From assembly GCA_002729235.1 (NCBI GenBank), contig PBTY01000055.1, forward strand, positions 79,983 to 143,982: DNA of 64,000 nt, in the 5' to 3' direction. This DNA comes from Rickettsiales bacterium. GTDB taxonomy: Bacteria > Bacteroidota > Bacteroidia > Cytophagales > Cyclobacteriaceae. Made by a program: the position numbers and the translations under genes. Within the stretch, counting starts at the first letter, position 1, and each line of letters opens with the position of its first letter. Below are positions 39,005-48,643 of this stretch, piece after piece. Below the pieces are notes generated by a model. It worked only from the letters and a program-made list of their open reading frames with translations, searched no databases and was not told where the DNA came from.

Positions 39005-39545
39005 AATCTCTTCTCAGTTTGTGTTTAATTTCTTTCAAACAATTCCTAAGACGCGTTTTCACGGTACCTAAGGGCATTTCCTCGTTCTCCGAAATCTCGG
39101 CATGGGAGTATCCTTCAAAGAAATTGAGCTGAATGAGTTTTTTACACATCTTGCCGATTTCATTAAGCACGGTTGATAGCCCTATGTAGTCTTCCTCGTT
39201 GTTTGAGGTTTCAAACATATCTACGAACCCCGTGATGTCGTCGGATTTGTCAGAAGATTTAAAATCTTTTGACCGTCGTGCATCAATAGCCCGATTTCTG
39301 GCTATACGATACATCCAGGTAAATAAAGTTCCCTTCTTTGAGTCATAAGTGTCGATTTGATCCCAAATCTTGATAAAGACTTCATGAAGGGTTTCTTCAG
39401 CAATTTCTTTGTGATTTAGTGTGCGATAGATAATTCCATAAAGAGCATCTGAGTAGTGGTCATACAAGTAATCCAGAGCAGTGGTATCCTTGTTTCTAAG
39501 ACGTTTGACCAATAATGTATTAAAGTCTACAGTTGTTGTTGCCAA
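38997..39545 (-). CDS. ECF RNA polymerase sigma factor (SigK-like)
   Basis: LYDHYSDALYGIIYRTLNHKEIAEETLHEVFIKIW; GYSHAEISENEEMPLGTVKTRLRNCL; overlaps anti-sigma gene. Confidence 0.92.
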   Translation of the reverse strand: MATTTVDFNTLLVKRLRNKDTTALDYLYDHYSDALYGIIYRTLNHKEIAEETLHEVFIKIWDQIDTYDSKKGTLFTWMYRIARNRAIDARRSKDFKSSDKSDDITGFVDMFETSNNEEDYIGLSTVLNEIGKMCKKLIQLNFFEGYSHAEISENEEMPLGTVKTRLRNCLKEIKHKLRRDFE

Positions 39546-39603
39546 AACTTATTTTTGGTTTAGCGTTTAATATCTTTATTAAGATAAAGTGTAAAGTCTA
39601 TAT

Positions 39604-40626
39604 ATGAAGCTTATTTACGGTAGTTTGTTTGGTGTAGTGGTCTTTTTAGGTGTTTTACTTATACAGTCAGATGATAACGAATCAACTCACCCTGAACGAA
39701 TCAACGGTGTGAGTCTTGTGAATCCCCATTCACCTATAGATTCATTGGATATGGCAGAAATTACACGAATCAATGCCTCATGGGTAGCGGTAATTCCTTT
39801 TGCCTTTTCGCGACCGGACGAACCAGGGGTTTATTTCAATCATGATCGACAGTGGTGGGGTGAGAAACTGGAAGGGTGCAAAGACCTGGTGGCATTAGCT
39901 CAAAGTAATGGCTTCAAGATCATGATGAAACCACATGTGTGGATGAGGGGGGATTGGATAGGAGAGTTTAAACTTTCTAAAGAAGAAGATTGGCAAGAAT
40001 GGGAAAAACAATACACCGAGTATATAATGGCTTATGCTAAATTGTCTCAGGAGCTGCGTGTGGAGCTTTTGTGTATTGGAACTGAATTAAAGCAAACAAT
40101 ATTACTGCGTCCAACATACTGGGAAAAGCTCATTCCCGAAATCAGAAAAGTGTATCATGGTAAGCTTACCTATGCCTCTAACTGGGATAATTATACCCAG
40201 GTGACATTCTGGGATCAGTTGGATTATATTGGTGTGGATGCCTATTTTCCGCTTAGCGATGTAGCTCACCCTGATCTTGATGAATTGAAAATCTCTTGTA
40301 AAAAGCTTAAATCTGGTCTTAAGAGCTACTCATTGACCCAAAATAAGCCAATGCTATTTGCAGAGTATGGTTTTAGAAGTGCGAATGGCGCTGCTGGGAA
40401 TCACTGGGAGATTACGAGAGAAACTACTGTTAACATGGATATACAAGTGATGACTTATGAAGCTTTCCTGTCCACTTTTTGGGAGGAAGAGTGGTTTGCT
40501 GGAGGGTTCCTTTGGAAGTGGCACTTTCATCCAGAGGCAGGAGGACTAGATAACAACGATTTTACTCCACAAAATAAGCCTGTTGAGGCAACCATTAAAA
40601 AATGGTATTTGAATTCTAGTCTCTAA
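39604..40626 (+). CDS. TIM-barrel glycoside hydrolase (GH113-like)
   Basis: INGVSLVNPHSP..., MMKPHVW, ELLCIGTELKQ, LDYIGVDAYFPLSD, PMLFAEYGFRS. Confidence 0.75.
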   Translation: MKLIYGSLFGVVVFLGVLLIQSDDNESTHPERINGVSLVNPHSPIDSLDMAEITRINASWVAVIPFAFSRPDEPGVYFNHDRQWWGEKLEGCKDLVALAQSNGFKIMMKPHVWMRGDWIGEFKLSKEEDWQEWEKQYTEYIMAYAKLSQELRVELLCIGTELKQTILLRPTYWEKLIPEIRKVYHGKLTYASNWDNYTQVTFWDQLDYIGVDAYFPLSDVAHPDLDELKISCKKLKSGLKSYSLTQNKPMLFAEYGFRSANGAAGNHWEITRETTVNMDIQVMTYEAFLSTFWEEEWFAGGFLWKWHFHPEAGGLDNNDFTPQNKPVEATIKKWYLNSSL

Positions 40627-41614
40627 AGTTGGTTAGTTCATTGAGTCTACTGCGTGGGATTATGGCCAAAGGACCCCGATAGATACCTGCATCTCCTCCC
40701 ATATCAGAGACTCTTACCGCAATACTATTGATCTGTTCAGGTTTAATGAGAGATTTAGGAATGTCATATACTCTTAACTCATTAAATGATTGAGACCACC
40801 CAAAGGGTTGGTGATCATTGGTTTCTCCAATCAATACGCCATTAAAATAGGTTTCATCAAAATCATCAATTCGGCCCATTACCAAAACCAGATCATCCAT
40901 TTTGTAGCTTTCCGGGAGCATAACACTTTTCCGATACCAGGCAACTCCATCCACTTTTGTTTTCTTCAGACTTCTCCATAGGCTTGGCACCATGATATCT
41001 TGCCAGTGTGTATCGTCATAATCCTCTCTGGCCCATGATTGACTATCTCCTTCTCTGAATTTCCAGTTCCCTTCTAGTAAAAATGTATTGTTAGGAAGGG
41101 TTTTGTCTGCATAAATGCCAACATCACCTTTGACGATGCCTCCTTCTAGGACTGTATCAAACACCCGAATAGCAATCAGGTTTTTACCATTCCGATTGAT
41201 GAGATCCTCTGGGATGTAATATTTCCTGAAGGAGTTGTAGGCTGTGTAGAAGTTAGGAGGAAATGATCCACTATGACCAATCATTTGACCATTTAGATAG
41301 ACTTCATCCACATCGTCAATAAATCCAAGGATTAGAAAGAGGTTTTGATCGTTGATATTTTTTAAGTCTACTGTGATTCGGTACCAGGCATAGCCATCAA
41401 ATCCACTGAAACCTTCATTTTCCCAAGGAGAGGGGACAAAGATTTTTTCCCAGCTATGATCATTGTATTCAAAACTGGACCAGCGAGGGTTGTCTCCAAT
41501 AGAAAACTTCCAGTATCCTCTTAGATCCACGACACGTTTCATGTCATCCTGCGCAAAGGATAGTGCAGGAAGCAATAAAATAGCCAGACTTATGAGGTGT
41601 TTCATTTTCATCAC
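40616..41614 (-). CDS. Secreted protein with two glycoside hydrolase family 2-type sugar-binding (jelly-roll) domains
   Basis: Two repeats: GYWKFSIGDNPRWSS...VPSPWE..AWYRITVDL...VDEVYLNG and GNWKFREGDSQSWAR...VPSLWR..AWYRKSVML...FDETYFNG. Confidence 0.8.
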   Translation of the reverse strand: MMKMKHLISLAILLLPALSFAQDDMKRVVDLRGYWKFSIGDNPRWSSFEYNDHSWEKIFVPSPWENEGFSGFDGYAWYRITVDLKNINDQNLFLILGFIDDVDEVYLNGQMIGHSGSFPPNFYTAYNSFRKYYIPEDLINRNGKNLIAIRVFDTVLEGGIVKGDVGIYADKTLPNNTFLLEGNWKFREGDSQSWAREDYDDTHWQDIMVPSLWRSLKKTKVDGVAWYRKSVMLPESYKMDDLVLVMGRIDDFDETYFNGVLIGETNDHQPFGWSQSFNELRVYDIPKSLIKPEQINSIAVRVSDMGGDAGIYRGPLAIIPRSRLNELTNFRD

Positions 41615-41763
41615 TTTCGGGTCTTCAATATTACGCAGTTATTACCTTTTAGCTGTCTGATTGATGTAAATGATTGTCACGAATTGTCTATAAAAACAAA
41701 AACCTTCCTGAATCAAGAAGGTATTTGTAATAGTATAAAGAAGTATTATAAATATTGTTTAGC

Positions 41764-42126
41764 CTAGTTTTTAGCTATGGCTGTTGAAGCTTGTTTAAGT
41801 TGGTCTTTGATGACTACTTTTTCAGTGATCACTCCGTATTTGTCTCTCAACTCTACGAAGTAGGTGCCTTCTTCTAAAGCACTTAAGTCATATCGCTGCA
41901 TGAATCCGTTAGTGCTTTTGAATTTGTCAGCTCTAACTAGCTCACCACGATCATCCTTTATTTTCACTCGAACCATTGTTGGCTCTTCGTTTTCATAAAG
42001 AACTTTGTACGTTACATCATCGCCTGGTATGATCGCTGCTCTTTCTTTTTTAGAGCCATTACCGGAAGCGAATGCAGTGCCCATAACTGTTACGATTACT
42101 GCTAAAGTCATTGTTAATCTTTTCAT
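41764..42126 (-). CDS. Small secreted protein, Ig-like/secretion-associated fold
   Basis: Signal peptide; LSALEEGTYFVELRDKYGVITEKVVIK. Confidence 0.65.
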   Translation of the reverse strand: MKRLTMTLAVIVTVMGTAFASGNGSKKERAAIIPGDDVTYKVLYENEEPTMVRVKIKDDRGELVRADKFKSTNGFMQRYDLSALEEGTYFVELRDKYGVITEKVVIKDQLKQASTAIAKN

Positions 42127-42362
42127 GAGTTTTGAGTTTTAACCTTTAGATTCCTTGTTATTGTTTACAATACAATTTTACGTGGAACTCTAAGCAGGTT
42201 TGTCACCCAGCAGTAAACGATTGTCATTAAATGTCACCGTTTTGTATGTAATGTTCAACAAAAGTATAAAACTATTGCGAATATGAAATATGATAACGTT
42301 TGTATTTTTTGAGATACTCCCGAAAGATGTGCTGAAAGTGGAAAAAGAAGCAGTGAAAGGAG

Positions 42363-42983
42363 TTATTGCATTAGCTCAATGCTGCCACACGCCACTTTTG
42401 CATTGGCATGGGTATGGGTGTGGTCATGACTTGGATCACACTCACCAACAAAGTCATCTTGCATTTCGTGGATGACAATAGAGAGATCAATGATGTCTAA
42501 TGAATTGCCACTAGCTAATTTCCAGATATCTGTTTTCAGAGTGAATATTCCAGAACCATCGTACCCTACGCTCACGTTGCCTACATCACCTGCTCGTGGT
42601 TTAGCCCATGGAAGACCTAGACTAGATTCTGTACAGAAATAGGTGGTCATGTCAAATCCTTGATTCCAATGCATTCCTGGCTGTGTACATGGACCAGAGT
42701 GCATGTGAACGGAATGAATGGTGTTTGGTGGAAAGTTTTCCAGATAGATTTCAATTGTCACAATGCTGTCTTCTGATTGGAAGAAGTCGACTATGCCATA
42801 TGATTGATCTCCTATTAAAAATGTGGAGTCAGTATCTGCATGGATACTGGTAAGTATTGCTTGCGCTCTTAATGTGCTGTCCTCAGTTTCGTCAGAGCAT
42901 GCTTGCAATGAAAGTAATCCACCTATCAATCCCAATAATGGAATATTAAGGTAGAAACGAAAAGAGTTATTCCTCTTCATCAT
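42363..42983 (-). CDS. Divergent Cu/Zn superoxide dismutase-like lipoprotein
   Basis: LQAC-SDETED lipobox; SVHMHSGPC, GMHWNQ, AGDVGNV, IVIHEMQDD, ACGSIEL align with SodC landmarks; start moved to MMKRNN. Confidence 0.7.
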   Translation of the reverse strand: MMKRNNSFRFYLNIPLLGLIGGLLSLQACSDETEDSTLRAQAILTSIHADTDSTFLIGDQSYGIVDFFQSEDSIVTIEIYLENFPPNTIHSVHMHSGPCTQPGMHWNQGFDMTTYFCTESSLGLPWAKPRAGDVGNVSVGYDGSGIFTLKTDIWKLASGNSLDIIDLSIVIHEMQDDFVGECDPSHDHTHTHANAKVACGSIELMQ

Positions 42984-43317
42984 CACTACCTGAATCTTCA
43001 GCAATGTAATCGCTCATGTAGTCCAGGTCGGAATACTTGTTTTCGTAATCGTCCTTGATGTCCTCTTTGAGGTTGCCATCATCATCAAAATCATCATCAT
43101 CAGCGATGATTGCTTTTGCCTCTGCAATTGTCATTCTTACCATGTAGTATTTCTCATCGGTTTCGAATGGTAGGGCGGACACTTTATTTCCTTCCTTATT
43201 ATAGAAATGAATTAATGAGTCATAGAAGCCATATGGATAGGCTAGTTTGATTTGCTCCTGGATTTCAGGATCTAACTTTTCAAAGTCTTTAATTACGCGT
43301 GGTTTTGAGGACTGCAT
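42967..43317 (-). CDS. Hypothetical acidic protein
   Basis: 116-aa ORF, Asp/Glu-rich C-terminus; overlaps start of next gene. Confidence 0.65.
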   Translation of the reverse strand: MQSSKPRVIKDFEKLDPEIQEQIKLAYPYGFYDSLIHFYNKEGNKVSALPFETDEKYYMVRMTIAEAKAIIADDDDFDDDGNLKEDIKDDYENKYSDLDYMSDYIAEDSGSDDEEE

Positions 43318-43391
43318 TGCTATATTTTTTGTCGAAAGGTAATGGACGTTTTATAAAATCAAAAGTTCGATCGGGAACAAAAATTATTTTT

Positions 43392-44093
43392 TTATACAAC
43401 TATCTTATATCCAGCGCCGTGGACAGTAAGAATATGTTTTGGGTTATTCGGGTTTTCCTCAATTTTTTGGCGGAGCTTCAATATGAAATTATCTACGGTT
43501 CTGGTGGTAGGTTGTGACTCATATCCCCAAACATCCTCCAGTAGTTGGTATCTGCTGACCACTTCACCTTTATGCTGTAGTAAATAGCTGAGCACCTCAT
43601 ACTCTTTATGCGACATTTTTAGCTCACCTTCATTTTTGTGAATGGCTGTGTAATGAACAAAATCAACCGTTAGAAAACCGAGCGTAACCGGTCCAGATGG
43701 TTCTGTAGGCCCCGTAGCTTTGTCCAGGCTCTCCACCCTTCTTAAAATTGCTTTTACCCTTGCCACCAATTCGCGAATGCTGAAGGGTTTAGTGATGTAG
43801 TCATCTGCTCCTAATTCCAATCCCAGCACTTTGTCGATTTCTTCTCCTTTGGCAGTAAGGAAAATAATGGGAGTGCTCACTCCTTGATTGCGAGCTGCTT
43901 TGCAGACATCAAAACCACTCATCTTAGGCATCATCACATCCAAGATGATGAGGTCAAACTTATCTCGCAATATAATATCAAGGCCTTGTTGGCCATCTTT
44001 CGCTACGGTAACCTCAAATTGCTCAAACTCTAAGTTGTCTTTGAGTCCAATTTGCATGTTTGGTTCGTCTTCTACTACTAATATTTTAGCCAT
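43392..44093 (-). CDS. OmpR family response regulator
   Basis: ILVVEDEPNMQIGLKDNL, LIILDVMMPKMSGFDVC, C-terminal winged helix DVWGYESQPTTRTVDNFILKLRQKIE. Confidence 0.95.
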   Translation of the reverse strand: MAKILVVEDEPNMQIGLKDNLEFEQFEVTVAKDGQQGLDIILRDKFDLIILDVMMPKMSGFDVCKAARNQGVSTPIIFLTAKGEEIDKVLGLELGADDYITKPFSIRELVARVKAILRRVESLDKATGPTEPSGPVTLGFLTVDFVHYTAIHKNEGELKMSHKEYEVLSYLLQHKGEVVSRYQLLEDVWGYESQPTTRTVDNFILKLRQKIEENPNNPKHILTVHGAGYKIVV

Positions 44094-45639
44094 GACTATC
44101 CCTGTAAAACACTAATCTAAATTTACTTCCTTTTCCTGGAGTGCTGTCCACTTCAATATCTCCTCCGTGTGAGTCCACAATGTGGCTAACCAAGGCCAAT
44201 CCGAGGCCTGCGCCTCTTGTAGTATGAACATTGCCCTCGGTCACTCTATAAAACTTATCAAAAATCTGGTGTACACGATCAGTTGGTATCCCCATTCCAT
44301 GATCTTCCACCTCCACCCATACCGCATCACCTTGAGTCCCTGTTTGAATACCAATGTATTTCTCATTGGGACTGTATTTGATGCTGTTGTCCACTAGGTT
44401 TACCAGGGCCTCGTAAAGCGCTTCCTTGTCTACCATAACTAGTGGAAGGTCGGGATGTAAGTGAACACTATATTCAAATCCATTTCGCTCTACGTGATAT
44501 GCATAATCATGCATTAGTTCTTTGACTAATTCATTCATATTGAGATTCACGGGATTGTAGACTCGTTTTTCTGCTTCTATCTGAGAGAAATTGAGGATTT
44601 TATTGACAATATTGGTTAGTCGGTTGGTTTCCTTGAAAATGATCTCTTCGTACTCTTTTCGCTTCTCTTCACTATTGAATCGGTTAAGCATTAATGTCTC
44701 CGCAAACATGCTGATGAGAGACAGTGGAGTTCTCAATTCATGGGACACATTGGATACAAAGTCAGCTTTGGTTTGAGCGAGATTTATTTCTCTACGGATA
44801 TTCCGGACTACTAATGAGAAGCCAAAAATCAATAAGAAAATAAGTATAAACGCCGCCATCAAATTGTATTGAGTTCGCTCTGCTACTAGTTCCGAAATGG
44901 TTTTGTTTGATGAACTAATCCCAACATTTAGGCTTGGTATCAACCACATGCTTTTACTTAGCATAACCTCTTTTCGAAGTGAATCAGTCACATAAACAAA
45001 CTGATCATCGTCTCCATATCCTAACGTGATGATCAAATCGCCCTCGGCTATTTGTTGAAGTTTCGGTGCGAGTACATTGTTGGCAAAACCAGATATGCTT
45101 ATGAATGCCGTTACAAATACGTTGTGGTCGCCATTGTCAATAACCGCATGAACCACCTGCATTTTGTCGTTGAGCTCCGTAATGATTCCTTTAGGTTCAA
45201 TTTTTCTATATCCGCCTTCTTTATAGCGCATCAACTGAGTTTTTAAGTCAGGATTAGCATCAAGAATAGAGTCTTGCAGATGTTTCCATGATATATGGTC
45301 GGTGGTGTCTCCAATTATTCTAACAACCTTGGATTTACCAGTGGTTAGATCCTCAAATACAATGGTGTGAATGTTGGAATAGTCCAGATAGGGTTCAGAG
45401 GTGTCAAAGCTGAGGTTTGGACTCAAGCCATTTTCTATTTTGTCCAGAAGACCGCTGATATTGTCATTGGAGAATTGGTTAATTGAGAAAATAATGGCGT
45501 CAAGCTGGTCGTGATAGACTTTTTCGATCATCTCCTCATCTTCTTTTACGGAGGTAATCTCGTAAACAGAGTAGATGATCAGAGGTAGTAAAATGGTACC
45601 AATGACCGTTCCGATAAGCCGGTTAGTCGCTGACTTCAT
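44086..45639 (-). CDS. Sensor histidine kinase
   Basis: Two TM segments; FVSNVSHELRTPLSLI, VDNSIKYSPNEK, GMGIP, GAGLGLALVSHIVDSHGG. Confidence 0.95.
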   Translation of the reverse strand: MKSATNRLIGTVIGTILLPLIIYSVYEITSVKEDEEMIEKVYHDQLDAIIFSINQFSNDNISGLLDKIENGLSPNLSFDTSEPYLDYSNIHTIVFEDLTTGKSKVVRIIGDTTDHISWKHLQDSILDANPDLKTQLMRYKEGGYRKIEPKGIITELNDKMQVVHAVIDNGDHNVFVTAFISISGFANNVLAPKLQQIAEGDLIITLGYGDDDQFVYVTDSLRKEVMLSKSMWLIPSLNVGISSSNKTISELVAERTQYNLMAAFILIFLLIFGFSLVVRNIRREINLAQTKADFVSNVSHELRTPLSLISMFAETLMLNRFNSEEKRKEYEEIIFKETNRLTNIVNKILNFSQIEAEKRVYNPVNLNMNELVKELMHDYAYHVERNGFEYSVHLHPDLPLVMVDKEALYEALVNLVDNSIKYSPNEKYIGIQTGTQGDAVWVEVEDHGMGIPTDRVHQIFDKFYRVTEGNVHTTRGAGLGLALVSHIVDSHGGDIEVDSTPGKGSKFRLVFYRDSHG

Positions 45640-45737
45640 TTAGTTTAGTTAGGATAATTAAGATACGAATCTATTCTTAGTTCGTTGGATTTCAACCATC
45701 AAATATTTAATTTCCTGTCGAACCAGAACAGAAAGTA

Positions 45738-46034
45738 ATGTCAAATGATACCAAAGGTCAAGTAGAAGGTATACTTGCAGAATTAGGAAAGAAAATAGAT
45801 CAACTTATAGTTGAAGCCAAAGGTGCGAGCAAAGAGGTTCGTGATGATGTGGAAGTGAAAATTCAAGAACTCAAGAAGAAAAAGGAGAAACTTGAAGATG
45901 ATTTCAATGAATACAAGGAAAAGAATGGAGACAAGTGGCACGATGCCAAAAGTCATTTGATGGTGGCTCTTAGTGAATTGAAGAAGGCTGTTGAGTCAGT
46001 CTTCAGAGACGATAAAAAAGAAGAAGCAGAATAA
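45738..46034 (+). CDS. Hypothetical coiled-coil protein
   Basis: Charged helical ORF, 98 aa. Confidence 0.65.
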   Translation: MSNDTKGQVEGILAELGKKIDQLIVEAKGASKEVRDDVEVKIQELKKKKEKLEDDFNEYKEKNGDKWHDAKSHLMVALSELKKAVESVFRDDKKEEAE

Positions 46035-46892
46035 TCAGATTCTATCCAGTACTTTCTTGATCAATGAATCGATCACTTTATTTGGATCTTTAGAAAAGCG
46101 ATTTCTTACTCTGTTGGCAATAATTGCATTGAGGCTAATCATCTCATGACCGAGAACTTTAGCCAGGCCATAGTAGCCGGCAGTTTCCATTTCCAAATTA
46201 GAGATCCAGAAGTCGTTGTGATGAAAATAGGTCAACTTGTCCACAAGGTCTGGATACTTAATTGGCACACGTAAAGTGCGTCCCTGAGGACCATAAAATC
46301 CGTGACATGTTAATGTGTTCCCGGGGGTCATTAAGTCTTTGAACAGTTCTATTAACTCCTCCGAACCCTTAACAACGTAAGGAGAGTAAGGAAGTCCTAT
46401 CGCCTTTTGCAGAGATTTTGCAATTTCCTTCTCGAATGTCCCCATCTCAAATTCATAAAAATGCATCATAGGATCCATACCGATACCGTATTCACTCATT
46501 ACATGAGTTCCTAGCCGCATGTCTTCCTGGATGCTTCCTGATGTGCCTATTCGGACAATCTTAAGTGAAGTAGGTTTTTGCTTTACTTCTCGGGTTTTGA
46601 GATCAATGTTGAACAAGGCATCCAACTCATTCATAAGAATCTCAACATTATCAGTACCCATGCCAGTACTAATGACAGTGAGTCTTTTACCCTTGTACAT
46701 CCCTGTATGAGTAATGAATTCACGTTTGTTCATTTCAAAGTCCACGTTATCAAAGTGACTTGAAATTCTATGAACTCTGCTAGGATCTCCTACAGTTATG
46801 ATTTTTTCTGAAACGTGTTCTGGTTTCAGGTTGAGATGATAGACACTCCCATCCGGGTTAATAATTAAATCAGTTTCTGATATTTTCGGCAT
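46035..46892 (-). CDS. Nucleoside phosphorylase (uridine phosphorylase family)
   Basis: ITVGDPSRVHRI, VISTGMGTDNVEI, VRIGTSGSIQ, LEMETAGYYGL. Confidence 0.9.
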   Translation of the reverse strand: MPKISETDLIINPDGSVYHLNLKPEHVSEKIITVGDPSRVHRISSHFDNVDFEMNKREFITHTGMYKGKRLTVISTGMGTDNVEILMNELDALFNIDLKTREVKQKPTSLKIVRIGTSGSIQEDMRLGTHVMSEYGIGMDPMMHFYEFEMGTFEKEIAKSLQKAIGLPYSPYVVKGSEELIELFKDLMTPGNTLTCHGFYGPQGRTLRVPIKYPDLVDKLTYFHHNDFWISNLEMETAGYYGLAKVLGHEMISLNAIIANRVRNRFSKDPNKVIDSLIKKVLDRI

Positions 46893-46908
46893 GGGAGCGT
46901 CTTTTATA

Positions 46909-47874
46909 TTATTCTGCTGTTTCTTTCTTTCGCTTCACTCCACGGTATGGATTGTAGCCGTTCATTTCTTTTTGATAAAAACCAGAGCCATCATAAGGTC
47001 TCACATCTGGATGTTTTGAGCACGCTTCAGAGCAGCACCCATTGTATTTTTTAGCTCCCTCTTCACTCATCGGCACATGTTTGTTACAATGAGGGTTGGC
47101 GCAGTTGACCATACGGTCAGACGGCTGCCCTGTCACATAGCACTTGGAGATGATAGTTGGATTGACAGTATTTAGGTCTTTGACAATGCGATTATCAAAA
47201 ACATAGCACTTGCCTTCAAAGTCTTCACCTTCTGCTTCCAGACCATATTTGATGATACCCCCATGTAATTGGTGTACATCTTCAAAACCCTGCTCAAGTA
47301 GATATGCGCTAGCCTTCTCACATTTGATTCCCCCAGTACAGTAGGTGATTACCTTTTTTCCTTTTAGGTGATCCAGCTCTTTTACTTTTTCAGGGAAGTC
47401 TCTGAAGTTTTCAATGTCTAGAGTGATGGCATTTTTAAATTTACCAACGTTGTGTTCGTAATTAGATCGAACGTCTAAAATCACGGTATCTTCAGGTTGC
47501 TCTCTTAAGATCTGTCTGAATTCCTCAGGCTCTACATAGCCGCCAGTTCTCTTTCTTGGATCAATTTGATGAAGGCTTGCATGAACAATTTCTGGTTTTA
47601 CTCTTACATGAAGTTTGGTAAAACAATGCTCAGGAACTTCGTCCACTTTGAATTCGATATCCGCAAAACGAGAATCAGCTTTTACGTCAGCCATGTATTG
47701 CTCACAGTCTGCTCTTAGGCCAGAAACTGTTCCGTTCAGCCCCTCTTCTGCAATGATGATTCTTCCTTTTAGGTTGAGCTCAAGGCATCTTAAGTGATGC
47801 TGCTCACGAAATGTCTCTGGATCCTCGATCCTAGAGTAACAATAATAAAGTAGTACTAGATAATCTTCTTTCAT
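46909..47874 (-). CDS. trhO: Rhodanese-type oxygen-dependent tRNA uridine(34) hydroxylase TrhO (YceA)
   Basis: IIAEEGLNGTVSG, ILDVRSNYEHNVGKF, VITYCTGGIKCEKASAYLLEQGF. Confidence 0.93.
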   Translation of the reverse strand: MKEDYLVLLYYCYSRIEDPETFREQHHLRCLELNLKGRIIIAEEGLNGTVSGLRADCEQYMADVKADSRFADIEFKVDEVPEHCFTKLHVRVKPEIVHASLHQIDPRKRTGGYVEPEEFRQILREQPEDTVILDVRSNYEHNVGKFKNAITLDIENFRDFPEKVKELDHLKGKKVITYCTGGIKCEKASAYLLEQGFEDVHQLHGGIIKYGLEAEGEDFEGKCYVFDNRIVKDLNTVNPTIISKCYVTGQPSDRMVNCANPHCNKHVPMSEEGAKKYNGCCSEACSKHPDVRPYDGSGFYQKEMNGYNPYRGVKRKKETAE

Positions 47875-47978
47875 AACCTAAGCCCTGTTTCCAGCAGGGT
47901 GTTGTGAATTAGAAATTATTAATAACATGTCGTAATATAATGAACGTCACTGATTTAATTCTTTTGCTATATCGAAAA

Positions 47979-48617
47979 TTACTTCTCGACTTTCATTGCT
48001 GGATTGCCAAAAACGGTTTCACCATCTTTTACGTCAGCAATTACTACTGATCCAGCCCCTATTCGCGCTTTTTTACCAATCTTCACTCCGGCAACAATTG
48101 TTACACCACTACCGATGAATGCCTCATTGGCGATTTCCACTCCTGCATTGATAACAGATCCTGCACCTATTTGCACAAAATCACCTACAGTCACATTGTA
48201 TTCCAATATGGCAGCCGAGTTGATGATGCAGTGCTGACCAACTTTAGAATCAGACCCGATTGTTGCTTTGGCATTGATGAAGTTGCCATGACCAATAGAG
48301 GCAGATTCTGAGATGTACGCCTCTTGATGAACTGCATTCGTAGGCATTACTTTTCTAGAATCCATCAGCATCTTCACCTGTTTCTTTCTAAGTGCATTGT
48401 CATCAGTAGCCACGAAAGCCTCTGTTTTTTGGCCAATCAACTTGATGAAACCATGATCGTCTGTTTTGCCTAAGACCGTAACATCATCGATCTCTGTGCC
48501 GTGAATAGATGCATCATCATCCAGAAACCCATATACCACAATTCGGTTGCTCTTGAAAATTTCCAATGCAGCCTTTGCAATTCCTTTCCCGCCGAAGATT
48601 ATTACTGGTTTGTCCAT
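47979..48617 (-). CDS. Sugar O-acyltransferase, PglD/NeuD-like hexapeptide family
   Basis: Rossmann-like N-terminus VIIFGGKGIAKAAL and left-handed beta-helix repeats. Confidence 0.85.
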   Translation of the reverse strand: MDKPVIIFGGKGIAKAALEIFKSNRIVVYGFLDDDASIHGTEIDDVTVLGKTDDHGFIKLIGQKTEAFVATDDNALRKKQVKMLMDSRKVMPTNAVHQEAYISESASIGHGNFINAKATIGSDSKVGQHCIINSAAILEYNVTVGDFVQIGAGSVINAGVEIANEAFIGSGVTIVAGVKIGKKARIGAGSVVIADVKDGETVFGNPAMKVEK

Positions 48618-48643
48618 ATCTCATTCTAAATCAGGCCGCAAAG

